NCBI RefSeq assembly: GCF_000716545.1
Contig: NZ_JNWZ01000037.1
Location: forward strand, 22,007 to 86,006
Direction of reading: 5' to 3'
DNA from: Kitasatospora phosalacinea
Lineage (GTDB): Bacteria > Actinomycetota > Actinomycetes > Streptomycetales > Streptomycetaceae
Length of the DNA: 64,000 bases
Shown here: in pieces, positions 9,167-18,157 of the stretch
Numbering within the stretch: position 1 is the stretch's first letter
Layout of the letters: every line of letters begins with the position of its first letter
Made by a program: the position numbers and the translations under genes
Notes under the pieces: generated by a model
Seen by the model: the letters and a program-made list of their open reading frames with translations, nothing else
Told to the model about the DNA's origin: nothing
Databases searched by the model: none

Positions 9167-10207
9167 ATGACCACGCAGTACCCGCACCACCTCCCCTCCG
9201 CGCTGGAGGTCGCTCCGGAAGCGCCCGACCGCAACCTCGCCCTCGAACTGGTCCGGGTCACCGAGGCCGCCGCGATGGCCGCCGGCCGCTGGGTCGGCCG
9301 GGGTGACAAGAACGGCGCCGACGGGGCCGCCGTGAAGGCGATGCGCACCCTCGTCTCCACCGTCTCGATGAACGGCGTCGTCGTCATCGGCGAGGGCGAG
9401 AAGGACGAGGCCCCGATGCTCTACAACGGCGAGCGGGTCGGCGACGGCACCGGCGCCGAGTGCGACGTCGCCGTCGACCCGGTGGACGGCACCACCCTCA
9501 CCGCCAAGGGCATGAACAACGCCGTCGCGGTCCTCGCGGTCGCCGACCGCGGCACCATGTTCGACCCCAGCGCGGTCTTCTACATGGACAAGCTGGTCTG
9601 CGGTCCCGAGGCCGCCGACTACGTCGACATCACCGCCCCGCCCGCGGTCAACATCCGCCGGGTCGCCAAGGCGAAGGGCTCCGCCGTCGAGGACGTCACC
9701 GTCGTCGTCCTGGACCGGCCCCGGCACGAGAACCTGGTCCGGGAGATCCGCGAGGCCGGCGCCCGGATCAAGTTCATCTCGGACGGCGACGTGGCCGGCG
9801 CGATCATGGCCGCCCGCGAAGAGACCGGCGTCGACCTGCTGATGGGCATCGGCGGCACCCCCGAGGGCATCATCGCCGCCTGCGCGATGAAGTGCATGGG
9901 CGGCGTCATCCAGGGCCGGCTGTGGCCCAAGGACGCGGCGGAGCGCCAGAAGGCGCTGGACGCCGGGCACGACCTGGACCGCGTGCTGACCACGGACGAC
10001 CTGGTCAGCGGCGAGAACGTGTTCTTCGTCGCCACCGGCATCACCGACGGCGAACTGCTGCGCGGCGTCCACTACCGCCAGGAGACCGCCACCACCTCGT
10101 CGCTGGTCATGCGCTCCAAGAGCGGGACGATCCGGCGGATCGACTCCACCCACAAGCTGGCCAAGCTGCGGGCGTACAGCGCGATCGACTTCGACCGGGC
10201 GAACTAG
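9167..10207 (+). CDS. glpX: class II fructose-1,6-bisphosphatase
   Basis: 346 residues. Hydrolyses fructose 1,6-bisphosphate to fructose 6-phosphate, the committed gluconeogenic step; the main FBPase of actinobacteria. The lithium-sensitive phosphatase metal motif is present as [10 protein letters not shown], with upstream [12 protein letters not shown] and the GlpX-specific [17 protein letters not shown] block. The ATG follows AGAGAGGTAACG. A strong 16-bp stem follows the stop. Works with PEP carboxykinase encoded at 35.1-36.9 kb. Confidence 0.97.
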   Translation: MTTQYPHHLPSALEVAPEAPDRNLALELVRVTEAAAMAAGRWVGRGDKNGADGAAVKAMRTLVSTVSMNGVVVIGEGEKDEAPMLYNGERVGDGTGAECDVAVDPVDGTTLTAKGMNNAVAVLAVADRGTMFDPSAVFYMDKLVCGPEAADYVDITAPPAVNIRRVAKAKGSAVEDVTVVVLDRPRHENLVREIREAGARIKFISDGDVAGAIMAAREETGVDLLMGIGGTPEGIIAACAMKCMGGVIQGRLWPKDAAERQKALDAGHDLDRVLTTDDLVSGENVFFVATGITDGELLRGVHYRQETATTSSLVMRSKSGTIRRIDSTHKLAKLRAYSAIDFDRAN

Positions 10208-10248
10208 CGCCGCGCGGGCGAAAACGAGAAAACGAAGAGGGCACGACC

Positions 10249-10284
10249 GGGGGCGCGGGGAACCGGACGGTTCCCCGCGCCCCC
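10249..10284. terminator. Bidirectional terminator between glpX and the WhiB-like gene
   Basis: Perfect 16-bp stem GGGGGCGCGGGGAACC / GGTTCCCCGCGCCCCC with loop GGAC. No T-run. The two flanking genes converge on it. Confidence 0.8.
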
Positions 10285-10307
10285 GTCCCGCCTCGGCGTG
10301 GCGGGCC

Positions 10308-10658
10308 TCAGCCCGCTATGCGGGCCGGGACGCGGATCTCGGTCTCGCGACGGCGCCGACGGGTGAGGACGACGCGGCGTTCGGCGGCGGTGAGGCCGCC
10401 CCAGACGCCGTAGGGCTCGGGCTGGGCGAGGGCGTGTTCGCGGCATTCGAGCAGGACCGGGCAGCGGGCGCAGACGCGCTTGGCCTGCTCCTCGCGGGCG
10501 AGGCGGGCGGCGGTCGGCTCCTTGGAGGGGGCGAAGAACAGCCCGGCCTCGTCGCTGCGGCAGGCGGCCGAGTTGTGCCAGGGGTTGTCGTCCAGATCCG
10601 GCTGGGCCGCCGGGCGGCGGGCGGCGGCGCTGGCGCTGGACTCGATCGGATGCAGCAC
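10308..10658 (-). CDS. wblI: WhiB-like iron-sulfur transcription factor
   Basis: 116 residues with the Wbl signature: cysteines at about 33, 63, 66 and 72 (AACRSDE and CARCPVLLEC) for a [4Fe-4S] cluster, the turn GVWGG, and a basic C-terminal tail for DNA contact. Wbl proteins bind the principal sigma factor and sense NO or oxygen. The symbol rests on its position beside glpX, as recalled for wblI of S. coelicolor; the family assignment is firm, the paralogue less so. Followed by a shared terminator. Confidence 0.85.
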   Translation of the reverse strand: MLHPIESSASAAARRPAAQPDLDDNPWHNSAACRSDEAGLFFAPSKEPTAARLAREEQAKRVCARCPVLLECREHALAQPEPYGVWGGLTAAERRVVLTRRRRRETEIRVPARIAG

Positions 10659-10901
10659 GGTAACTCCTGACCAGGCTCAAGGCTGGGGGACAAGGTCGCC
10701 TCCTGCCCGACTGCCCCGTGCTCCCTCGCCGTGGCGCCGTCGCCGACCCGTGGGGTCACAGCCGTTCAGGAACGATGTGCGATTGGAACTACCCCGCCGC
10801 TCCGGGATTCATGCACACCGCACGCAATCGACTACACCCTGCACTCGGGGCAACGACGAGTGCCGCACGGTGAGTTGACGCCCCGTCGAGACCTCCGCAG
10901 G

Positions 10902-11639
10902 TCAGCCGTCGAGCTGCCGGCGCACCCACTCCTTGATCTTCTTGCCGCGCCGCGGCTTGGCCTCGACGCCGCCGAACACCGCCGCGCCCTTGACCCGGAC
11001 CACCGGCGCGTACGGGTCGGCGGAGGTCTGCTCGCGCACCTCGAAGCCGCCGAAGACGCCGGCGCCGCCGCCGTGCAGGCTGACGTTCTCGGGGACGCGG
11101 ATCTCGACGCCGCCGAACACCGAGATCACCTCGATCACCACCTCGGGGGACTCGAAGACCGCGTCGGTGAGGTCGATCTCGATGCCGCCGAACACCGCGA
11201 CCGCCTTGAGGTGCGAGCCGACCCGCCAGCGGCCCTTGCGGGCGGCGCCGCCGAACACCGCGAGCATGGTGGGCGCCTCGGCCCTGGCCGGGGGCAGCGG
11301 GGGCCGCTCGGCGGCCGCGGCCTCCAGCGGGGGCTTGGTGAGGTTGTGCCGGATCGGCCCGGGGTGGCTGGGCAGGTCGCGGGTGAGGGGCTCCAGCTCG
11401 CCGAAGGTGCGGGCGCCGTAGGCGGCCTCGATGCGTTCGGCGTGCTCGTCGACGGTCAGCCGGCCCTCGGCGTACGCGTCGCGCAGCAGGTCGGCGACGC
11501 GTTCGCGGTCGGCGTCGGAAGCCTTCAACTCGGCGGCCAGGTCGGTGCCGGGGGCCTGGACGGACGCCGGGACGGGCTCGTTCTTCGGCAGCTGGGCGGG
11601 CAGCGCGCCCAGCGGGTCCTGCTCGGGAGAGTTGTCCAC
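10902..11639 (-). CDS. DUF1707 (SHOCT-like) protein with LiaF-like C-terminal domain
   Basis: 245 residues from GTG 11639 (VDNSPEQDPLG). Residues about 55-110 form the DUF1707 helix pair (ASDADRERVADLLRDAYAEGRLTVDEHAERIEAA). The second half carries four repeats of a beta-strand unit built around VFGG (AVFGGIEIDL, SVFGGVEIRV, GVFGGFEVRE, AVFGGVEAKP), the pattern of the LiaF/DUF2154 domain associated with envelope-stress sensing. No transmembrane helix is evident. Function unknown. Divergent from the fumarase gene, 161 bases apart. Confidence 0.85.
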   Translation of the reverse strand: MDNSPEQDPLGALPAQLPKNEPVPASVQAPGTDLAAELKASDADRERVADLLRDAYAEGRLTVDEHAERIEAAYGARTFGELEPLTRDLPSHPGPIRHNLTKPPLEAAAAERPPLPPARAEAPTMLAVFGGAARKGRWRVGSHLKAVAVFGGIEIDLTDAVFESPEVVIEVISVFGGVEIRVPENVSLHGGGAGVFGGFEVREQTSADPYAPVVRVKGAAVFGGVEAKPRRGKKIKEWVRRQLDG

Positions 11640-11800
11640 GTCACAAAGCCTAGCGAGCCCGCCCGCGAACCGAACGGCGGTTCGACGCAACGGGCGTGAC
11701 CCCGGTCACGCAGGCCGACCTGGACGCGGGGGCCGGAACGGGTGCGCCTAACCTGGAGGGTGCCTCGTCGACGAAGCCGAAAGAACCGAAGGATCACCTC

Positions 11801-13462
11801 ATGGCCCCAGAGTTCGCCTACCGCGACCTGCTCCCGCTCGGCACGGACACCACTCCGTACCGCAAGCTCACCTCCGAGGGGGTCTCGACCTTCGAGGCCG
11901 GCGGTCGCACCTTCCTGCAGGTCGAGCCGGAGGCGCTGCGGCTGCTGACGGCCGAGGCGATGCACGACATCTCGCACTACCTGCGCCCGGCGCACCTGGC
12001 GCAGCTGCGCCGGATCCTGGACGACCCGGAGGCCAGCCCGAACGACCGGTTCGTGGCGCTGGACCTGCTGAAGAACGTCAACATCTCGGCCGGCGGCATC
12101 CTGCCGATGTGCCAGGACACCGGCACCGCGATCGTGATGGGCAAGCGCGGCCAGAACGTGCTGACCTCCGGCGAGGACGAGTCGGCGATCGCCCGCGGCG
12201 TGTTCGACGCGTACACCAAGCTGAACCTGCGGTACTCCCAGATGGCCCCGGTGACCATGTGGGACGAGAAGAACACCGGCAACAACCTGCCGGCCCAGAT
12301 CGAGCTGTACGCCACCGACGGGGACGCCTACAAGTTCCTGTTCATGGCGAAGGGCGGCGGCTCCGCCAACAAGTCGTACCTGTACCAGGAGACCAAGGCG
12401 ATCCTCAACGAGGCGTCGATGCTCAACTTCCTGGAGCAGAAGATCCGTTCGCTGGGCACCGCGGCCTGCCCGCCGTACCACCTGGCGATCGTGGTCGGCG
12501 GCACCAGCGCCGAGTTCGCCCTGAAGACCGCGAAGTACGCCTCCGCGCACTACCTGGACAACCTGCCCACCGGCGGCGACGCGCGGACCGGGCACGGCTT
12601 CCGCGACCTGGAGCTGGAGCAGAAGGTCTTCGAGCTGACCCAGAAGATCGGCATCGGCGCGCAGTTCGGCGGCAAGTACTTCTGCCACGACGTGCGGGTG
12701 ATCCGGCTGCCGCGGCACGGCGCCTCGCTGCCGGTCGCGATGGCGGTGTCCTGCTCGGCGGACCGCCAGGCGCTCGGCAAGATCACCGCCGAGGGCGTGT
12801 TCCTGGAGCAGCTGGAGACCGACCCGGCGAAGTACCTGCCGGAGACCACCGACGAGCACCTCAACGACGACGTGGTGCGGATCGACCTGAACCGCCCGAT
12901 GTCCGAGGTCCGCGCCGAGCTGTCCAAGTACCCGGTGAAGACCCGGCTCTCGCTGACCGGCACGCTGGTGGTGGCCCGCGACATCGCGCACGCCAAGATC
13001 AAGGAGCGGCTGGACGCCGGGCAGGGCATGCCGCAGTACCTGAAGGACCACCCGGTGTACTACGCGGGCCCGGCGAAGACCCCCGAGGGCTTCGCGTCCG
13101 GCTCGTTCGGCCCGACCACGGCCGGCCGGATGGACTCCTACGTCGACCAGTTCCAGGCGGCGGGCGGTTCGATGGTGATGCTGGCCAAGGGCAACCGCTC
13201 CAAGCAGGTCACCAAGGCGTGCAACGAGCACGGCGGCTTCTACCTGGGCTCCATCGGCGGCCCGGCGGCCCGGCTCGCGCAGGACTGCATCAAGAAGGTC
13301 GAGGTGCTGGAGTACCCGGAGCTCGGCATGGAGGCGGTCTGGCGGATCGAGGTGGAGGACTTCCCGGCGTTCATCGTGGTGGACGACAAGGGCAACGACT
13401 TCTTCGCCGAGGTCACCGACGGGCCGCTGATCACCAGCCTGCGGGTGCGTTCGGCGCAGTAG
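11801..13462 (+). CDS. fumB: class I fumarate hydratase, [4Fe-4S] type
   Basis: 553 residues; interconverts fumarate and malate in the TCA cycle. The N-terminal catalytic domain shows [18 protein letters not shown] with a cluster cysteine, [19 protein letters not shown], and the [23 protein letters not shown] linker; the C-terminal domain shows [13 protein letters not shown] and [18 protein letters not shown]. The ATG at 11801 follows a GAAGGA element. The frame opens upstream but the added part lacks homology. Followed by a terminator and converges on the small peptide gene. Confidence 0.95.
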   Translation: MAPEFAYRDLLPLGTDTTPYRKLTSEGVSTFEAGGRTFLQVEPEALRLLTAEAMHDISHYLRPAHLAQLRRILDDPEASPNDRFVALDLLKNVNISAGGILPMCQDTGTAIVMGKRGQNVLTSGEDESAIARGVFDAYTKLNLRYSQMAPVTMWDEKNTGNNLPAQIELYATDGDAYKFLFMAKGGGSANKSYLYQETKAILNEASMLNFLEQKIRSLGTAACPPYHLAIVVGGTSAEFALKTAKYASAHYLDNLPTGGDARTGHGFRDLELEQKVFELTQKIGIGAQFGGKYFCHDVRVIRLPRHGASLPVAMAVSCSADRQALGKITAEGVFLEQLETDPAKYLPETTDEHLNDDVVRIDLNRPMSEVRAELSKYPVKTRLSLTGTLVVARDIAHAKIKERLDAGQGMPQYLKDHPVYYAGPAKTPEGFASGSFGPTTAGRMDSYVDQFQAAGGSMVMLAKGNRSKQVTKACNEHGGFYLGSIGGPAARLAQDCIKKVEVLEYPELGMEAVWRIEVEDFPAFIVVDDKGNDFFAEVTDGPLITSLRVRSAQ

Positions 13463-13482
13463 CGGCGGCGCGCTGGAAAGGG

Positions 13483-13514
13483 ACGAGCCCCGGCCGGTGA
13501 GGGTCGGGGCTCGT
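13483..13514. terminator. Bidirectional terminator after fumarase
   Basis: 10-bp arms ACGAGCCCCG / CGGGGCTCGT around a 12-base loop, followed on the + strand by TCTGG. Lies between the convergent fumarase and peptide genes. Confidence 0.65.
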
Positions 13515-13534
13515 TCTGGTCGTGCGGGGGTGGA

Positions 13535-13744
13535 TCAGGGGCAGTTGCTGATGGTGCCGAGCGGCTCGAAGGTGTCGTCGTCCCCGGGCTCGATCTTCTC
13601 GACGGCGGGAGCGGGGGGCTGTCCCTCGGCCAGCACCTCCAGGGCGTGCTCGATCGAGTTCGGGTCGGCGGCGGCGGCGGTGTGCTCGACCGGGGCCGGG
13701 GTCTGCTCGGCCTCGGGAACGGCGGTGGTGGTCTCGTCGGCCAT
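13535..13744 (-). CDS. Small acidic protein ending Asn-Cys-Pro; possible peptide precursor
   Basis: 69 residues, not recognised. About 15 Asp/Glu, one Lys and no Arg, unusual for a chance frame in this GC-rich DNA. The N-terminal 28 residues are Ala/Thr/Pro-rich; a predicted helix follows (SIEHALEVLAEG), then a Pro-rich spacer, a triple Asp, and the tail TFEPLGTISNCP with a single penultimate cysteine. There is no signal peptide or membrane segment. Leader-like acidic helix plus short Cys-bearing tail resembles RiPP precursors, but no recognised modification enzyme besides a methyltransferase is close. It diverges from a large AfsR-like regulator 213 bases away, suggesting co-regulation. Alternatively an ordinary small cytosolic protein. 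Confidence 0.6.
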   Translation of the reverse strand: MADETTTAVPEAEQTPAPVEHTAAAADPNSIEHALEVLAEGQPPAPAVEKIEPGDDDTFEPLGTISNCP

Positions 13745-13818
13745 GGGGTGGGCCGCCTTTCAGCTGAGAGGGTTCCGATCACCCGGACGACTGTCGTTGG
13801 GCGCGCGGACAGTATCGT

Positions 13819-13885
13819 AGGAACCGCTAAATGTCTTATAAACGTTGCACCGCGCATCCGCTTGGTGGACGTTTGCGCGGTTCCT
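13819..13885. promoter_or_regulatory. Inverted repeat between the peptide gene and the AfsR-like regulator
   Basis: AGGAACCGC (13819-13827) and GCGGTTCCT (13877-13885) are perfect 9-bp inverted arms 49 bases apart, enclosing AT-rich DNA with TTATAAACG. Each arm also carries GGAACC, a -35-like motif of ECF sigma factors, pointing inward on opposite strands. Likely operator or paired promoters for the divergent genes. Confidence 0.45.
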
Positions 13886-13957
13886 CATAAGCTGTCGCCC
13901 CCACCCGACCGGCGGCTGCGTGGGGAACAGACGGTTCATTCGGCCACAGGGGAGGAC

Positions 13958-16930
13958 ATGGAGCATCAGGACACGCGCTCCGCCGGGGCGTTGCGTTTCC
14001 AAGTGCTCGGCCCTGTCCAGGCGTGGCGCGGCGACGTGCCGCTGGCGCTCGGTTCACCGCAGCAACAGGCCGTCCTGGTGGCCCTGTTGCTCAGCGAGGG
14101 CCGTCCGGTGACCACCGACGACCTGGTGGACGGCATCTGGGGGGACCGCACCCCGCCGCAGGCGGTGGCCGCGCTGCGCACCTACGTCTCCCGGCTGCGC
14201 TCGGTACTGGAGCCCGACCGCCCCGCCCGCAAGCCCTCCGAGGTCCTGGTCTCGATGACCGACGGCTACGCGCTGCGGATCCCGGCCGAGGCCCTGGACC
14301 TGACCGTCTTCGAGCAGCACGTCACGGACGCCTCCACCGCCCGGGCCGACGGCGGTCTGCGCCCCGCCCACGACACCCTGGTCGCCGCGCTCGACCTGTG
14401 GCGCGGCCGTCCGCTGGCCGGCGTGCCGGGTCCGTACGCCGAGGTCCAGCGCGGCCGGCTCTCCGAGCGGCAGTTGGCCGTGGCCGAGGAGCGCTGCGCG
14501 CTGGCCCTGGAGATCGGCCTGCACGCCGACGTGGTGGCCGAGTTGAACTCGCTGTCCGCCGCGCACCCGCTGCGCGAGCGGTTGCGCGAACTGCTGATGC
14601 TGGCGCTGTACCGCAGCGGGCGGCAGGCCGAGTCGCTGGGCGTGTACGCGGACACCCGCAAGCTGCTGATCGACGAGCTGGGCGTGGAACCGGGCGGCGG
14701 GCTGTCCACGATGCACGCCCGGATCCTGGCCGGCGACCCGGAGCTGCTGGCGCACTCGACCGCCCCTGCGAAGGCCGCCGAGGAACCGGTCGCCTTCGTC
14801 CCGCCCGCCCAACTTCCGGCTGACGTCTCGGACTTCAGCGGCCGCAGCAAGCTGGTGGGTGAACTGCGGGACGTCCTGAGGGCGGGTTCCGGCCAAGCCG
14901 TCGTGGTGACCTCGCTGGCCGGCATCGGCGGCGTCGGCAAGACCACCCTCGCGGTGCACGTCGCGCACTCGCTGCGGCCGGACTTCCCGGACGGGCAGCT
15001 GTACGTGGACCTGCGCGGCGCGGGCGCCTCCCCCGCCGACCCGGCCGTGGTGCTCGGCGACTTCCTGCACGCGCTCGGCGCGCCCGACGCCCCCGACTCG
15101 CTGGAGCAGCGCGCCGCGCTGTACCGCTCGCTGCTGGCCGACAAGCGGATGCTGATCCTGCTCGACAACGCCCGCGACGCCGGGCAGTTGCGGCCGCTGA
15201 TCCCCGGCGTCTCCGGCAACGCCGTGATGGTGACCAGCCGCTCCCGGCTGGCCGAACTGCCCGGTGCGCACCTGGTGGACATCGAGGAGCTGACCCCGGA
15301 CGAGGCGCTGGCGCTGTTCTCGGCGATCGTCGGCGCCGAACGGGTCGGCGCCGAACCCGAGGCCGCGCTCCAGGTGGTGACCTCCTGCGGGTTCCTGCCG
15401 CTGGCGGTCCGGATCGCCGCCGCCCGGCTGGCCAGCCGCCCGCGCTGGAGCGTCTCCGACCTGGCCCGCCGGTTAGCGGACCAGCGCAACCGGCTCCAGG
15501 AGCTCCAGCTCGGCAACCTCGCCGTGGAGACCACCCTGGGGCTCGGTTACGCCCAGCTCCGGCCGGAGGAGGCCCGCGCCTTCCGGCTGCTCGCCCTGGT
15601 CGACTCCCCCGACCTGCCGCTGGCCGCCGTCACCGCACTGCTCGGCACCTCCGAGCCGGAGGCCGAGGACCTGGCGGAGGCGCTGGTCGAGGCCAACATG
15701 CTGGAGTGCTTCACCCCCGGCCGGTACCGCTACCACGACTTGCTGCGCCTGTACGCGCAGCGGCAGAACGCCAAGCTGGGGGACGTCGGGCAACAGCAGG
15801 AGGCGCTGCTACGGCTGCTGGACCTGCTGCACGCCACCGTGCGCAACGCCGAAAGGGTCATCGAGCCGGACGATGCCTACGTGGAGTCGCTGCACACGGC
15901 CCGTTCGCCCGGGCGGGCGTTCCCCGATGCGGGTTCCGCCCGGGACTGGCTCCGCTCCGAGGTCGCCTTGCTGCTCAGCGGCGCGGAGGCCGCCGCCGAC
16001 GCTCCACCGGAACTGCTGCATCCAGCCGTGGACATCCTGCAGGTCATGACCAATGTGGTCGAGGACCCGTCGCTGGCCACCCGCATCCGCAGTGTGCTGC
16101 ACTCCGCCGCAGCCAGCCCGGGGGCCAAGGACGACGCGGAGACCCTGGCGCACGTGCATCACGCGCTCGGCCACATCCACCAGGTGGCGTCCGAACTCGC
16201 CGAGGCCGAGGCCGCTTTCACCCGGAGCCTGGCGCTCCAGCCGGCCGACCGGCCCACCGCGGTGCGGTCGGCCACGGCCAACGGCCTGGGCATCACCCTG
16301 TTCCGGGCCGGCCGCCCCGCCGAGGCGCTGCTCGCCTACCAGCAGGCGCAGGAGGCGGTCCGTCGGCTGGCCTCCCCGATCAGCGAAGCCCGCGTGCTCG
16401 GCAACATGGCCCGCGCCTACGTCGGCCTGGACCGCCACGCCGAGGCCGTGGACGCCGCCCGCGCCGCGGTGGCGGCGGCCCGGGCCTCCGGCAACGTGCC
16501 GTGCCTGGCGGACACGCTCTACCAGTTGGGCGTGGTGCTGCGCTCGACCGGTTCGCCCGGCGAGGCGGCGGTGCACCTGCGGGAGGCGCACCAGCTCTAC
16601 CGGCAGCAGCAGCACCCGATCTGGGAGGGCTACTCGCTGGCCCGGCTGGCGGCCTGCCTGCTCGCGGACGGTCAGTTCGCGGCGGCGGCCGAGGCGGCCG
16701 AGGAGTCGTTGTCGATCGCCCAGGAGATCGAGGCCGCGTACTGCCAGGGCATGGCGAACGCGGCGCTGGGCGAGGCGCTCCTGGAGTTGGGGCAGCCCTC
16801 GCGCGGGCTGGCGTGTCTCCAGGAGGCGCTCACGGTGTTCACGCGGCTCGGTGTGCCCGAGGCCCAGCCCGTGCAGGACCTCATCGCCACTCGGCACACC
16901 GAGCCTCCCCTTCCCCCCGTCGCGCCGTAG
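13958..16930 (+). CDS. AfsR/SARP-type regulator: OmpR-like HTH, BTAD, NB-ARC, TPR
   Basis: 990 residues. Domains in order: winged-helix DNA-binding domain (about 10-100, FQVLGPVQAWRGDVPLALGS, RTYVSRLRSVL); BTAD helical domain (about 108-255); NB-ARC ATPase (about 290-560) with P-loop GIGGVGKTT at 322-330 and MLILLDNARD as Walker B; TPR-like repeats to the C-terminus. Such proteins activate secondary metabolism, with ATP and TPR domains gating DNA binding. Codon 506 (15473-15475) is TTA, read only by the bldA tRNA in Streptomyces, so translation is probably tied to development. ATG follows GGGGAGG. Probable target: the divergent peptide gene and perhaps the methyltransferase downstream. Confidence 0.93.
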   Translation: MEHQDTRSAGALRFQVLGPVQAWRGDVPLALGSPQQQAVLVALLLSEGRPVTTDDLVDGIWGDRTPPQAVAALRTYVSRLRSVLEPDRPARKPSEVLVSMTDGYALRIPAEALDLTVFEQHVTDASTARADGGLRPAHDTLVAALDLWRGRPLAGVPGPYAEVQRGRLSERQLAVAEERCALALEIGLHADVVAELNSLSAAHPLRERLRELLMLALYRSGRQAESLGVYADTRKLLIDELGVEPGGGLSTMHARILAGDPELLAHSTAPAKAAEEPVAFVPPAQLPADVSDFSGRSKLVGELRDVLRAGSGQAVVVTSLAGIGGVGKTTLAVHVAHSLRPDFPDGQLYVDLRGAGASPADPAVVLGDFLHALGAPDAPDSLEQRAALYRSLLADKRMLILLDNARDAGQLRPLIPGVSGNAVMVTSRSRLAELPGAHLVDIEELTPDEALALFSAIVGAERVGAEPEAALQVVTSCGFLPLAVRIAAARLASRPRWSVSDLARRLADQRNRLQELQLGNLAVETTLGLGYAQLRPEEARAFRLLALVDSPDLPLAAVTALLGTSEPEAEDLAEALVEANMLECFTPGRYRYHDLLRLYAQRQNAKLGDVGQQQEALLRLLDLLHATVRNAERVIEPDDAYVESLHTARSPGRAFPDAGSARDWLRSEVALLLSGAEAAADAPPELLHPAVDILQVMTNVVEDPSLATRIRSVLHSAAASPGAKDDAETLAHVHHALGHIHQVASELAEAEAAFTRSLALQPADRPTAVRSATANGLGITLFRAGRPAEALLAYQQAQEAVRRLASPISEARVLGNMARAYVGLDRHAEAVDAARAAVAAARASGNVPCLADTLYQLGVVLRSTGSPGEAAVHLREAHQLYRQQQHPIWEGYSLARLAACLLADGQFAAAAEAAEESLSIAQEIEAAYCQGMANAALGEALLELGQPSRGLACLQEALTVFTRLGVPEAQPVQDLIATRHTEPPLPPVAP

Positions 16931-16996
16931 GCTCCCGTTCCCCCTGCGGTACCCCCCTGGTCCCCCCTGGCGGAAGCCTTCCCCCCGGGAGCGTCG

Positions 16997-17028
16997 GCGT
17001 CCCCGCAGCCCCCCGGCTGCGGGAACGC
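16997..17028 (+). terminator. Stem-loop in the 437-base gap after the AfsR-like gene
   Basis: CCCGCAGCC / GGCTGCGGG with loop CCCC, extended by GCGT / ACGC after one mismatch. It ends the regulator transcript. The rest of the gap 16931-17367 has TTGACG at 17030 and 17072 and an AT-richer run near 17280; no gene and no convincing promoter pair were recognised there. Confidence 0.55.
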
Positions 17029-17367
17029 CTTGACGCTTCCCCGGCGCTGAGAAGACTCTGACACCCGGCGATTGACGTTCGATAAACGCCTGCGGCAAGG
17101 CCGTTGACCGGGTACGCGGCGCGGGTCGGCGCAGCTCACGCCCCTGGCGCGGTCGCGCCATGCGGCGTGCGGGCCGTTGGCGCGCTACCTGGCGGACGCC
17201 GGTGTGCTTCCCCTGGCGGGCGATAAGCGCCCAACGGCGCACGAGTTGTCCGGAAACGGACTCCACGGTGCGGTGATCGCGTTTATTCTCGAAGGCCAGG
17301 GTCGGGAGTGGAGCGCGGACCACGACGGGCAGGGCAGGACGCACGCGGGAGAGGTGCCCAGATCATC

Positions 17368-18105
17368 GTGACGGACGAACAGAGCGCTGCCGCCGCCGAC
17401 GCCGACCGGGCGTCCGCGGCGGGCGCGCGCCGGGCCGAGCGGGCCCGCCAGGCCGCCGTGTTCGACGCGATCGGGGGCCGCTACCAGGAGGTGTTTCCGG
17501 CCAGGTCGGGGCAGCTCGCCTGCGGTGACTGGCTGCTGGCCGAACTCCCGTCCGGTGCCCGGGTGCTGGACGTGGGCTGCGGGGCCGGCGAGCCGACCGC
17601 CCGCCAACTGGCCGACGGCGGGCTGCGGGTGACGGGCGTCGACCTGTCGGAGGGCATGCTGGCGCAGGCCCGGGCGGCCGTCCCGGCGGCCTCCTTCCAC
17701 CGGCTGGACGTCCTCGACCTGGGCCTGGAGAGCGCCGGGTCCCGTTGGGGCGTACCGGAGTTGGGCCCGAAGGGGAGCGGATCACTGGACGCCGCGGCGG
17801 CGTTCTTCTCGCTGCTGATGCTGCCCCGCGCGGAGATCGCCGAGACGCTCGGCCGGATCCGCGGGCTGCTGCGCCCGGACGGCCTGTTCGCGCTGGGCAT
17901 GGTCGAGGCGGACCTGGACGACGCGCCGCTGCCGTTCCTGGAGCAGGAGATCCGGGTCAGCGGGTACCTGCGCGAGGAGCTGGCGGCCCTGCTGGAGGAC
18001 GCGGGCTTCGCGGTGGAGGCGGTGGACAGCCGGTCGTACGCGCCCGCCGGGTCCACCCAGCCGCCGGAGACCCAGCTGTACCTGCGCTGTCGGCGCACCG
18101 GCTGA
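17368..18105 (+). CDS. class I SAM-dependent methyltransferase
   Basis: 245 residues from GTG 17368 (VTDEQSAAAADAD). SAM-binding motif I is RVLDVGCGAGEPTARQLA, followed by the acidic VTGVDLSEGMLAQAR strand and FHRLDVLDL; later ETLGRIRGLLRPDGLFALGMVE is the usual post-motif III strand. Substrate unknown. An atypical insert (about residues 115-135, SRWGVPELGPKGSGSLD) sits where the catalytic loop varies. It lies 437 bases after the AfsR-like regulator and 52 bases before the SpoIIE-type gene on the same strand. It may modify the product of the small peptide gene, which is inference from proximity. Confidence 0.85.
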   Translation: MTDEQSAAAADADRASAAGARRAERARQAAVFDAIGGRYQEVFPARSGQLACGDWLLAELPSGARVLDVGCGAGEPTARQLADGGLRVTGVDLSEGMLAQARAAVPAASFHRLDVLDLGLESAGSRWGVPELGPKGSGSLDAAAAFFSLLMLPRAEIAETLGRIRGLLRPDGLFALGMVEADLDDAPLPFLEQEIRVSGYLREELAALLEDAGFAVEAVDSRSYAPAGSTQPPETQLYLRCRRTG

Positions 18106-18157
18106 CGCGGCGTCAGTCTCCGTTCCCGAGACCACATCCGCACAGATCGGGCAGCCC

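Noticed and set aside
17030..17110. SARP-type direct repeats (several TGAC motifs) before the methyltransferase
   Set aside because: Spacings of 28, 14 and 32 bases do not follow the 11- or 22-base pattern expected for SARP boxes.
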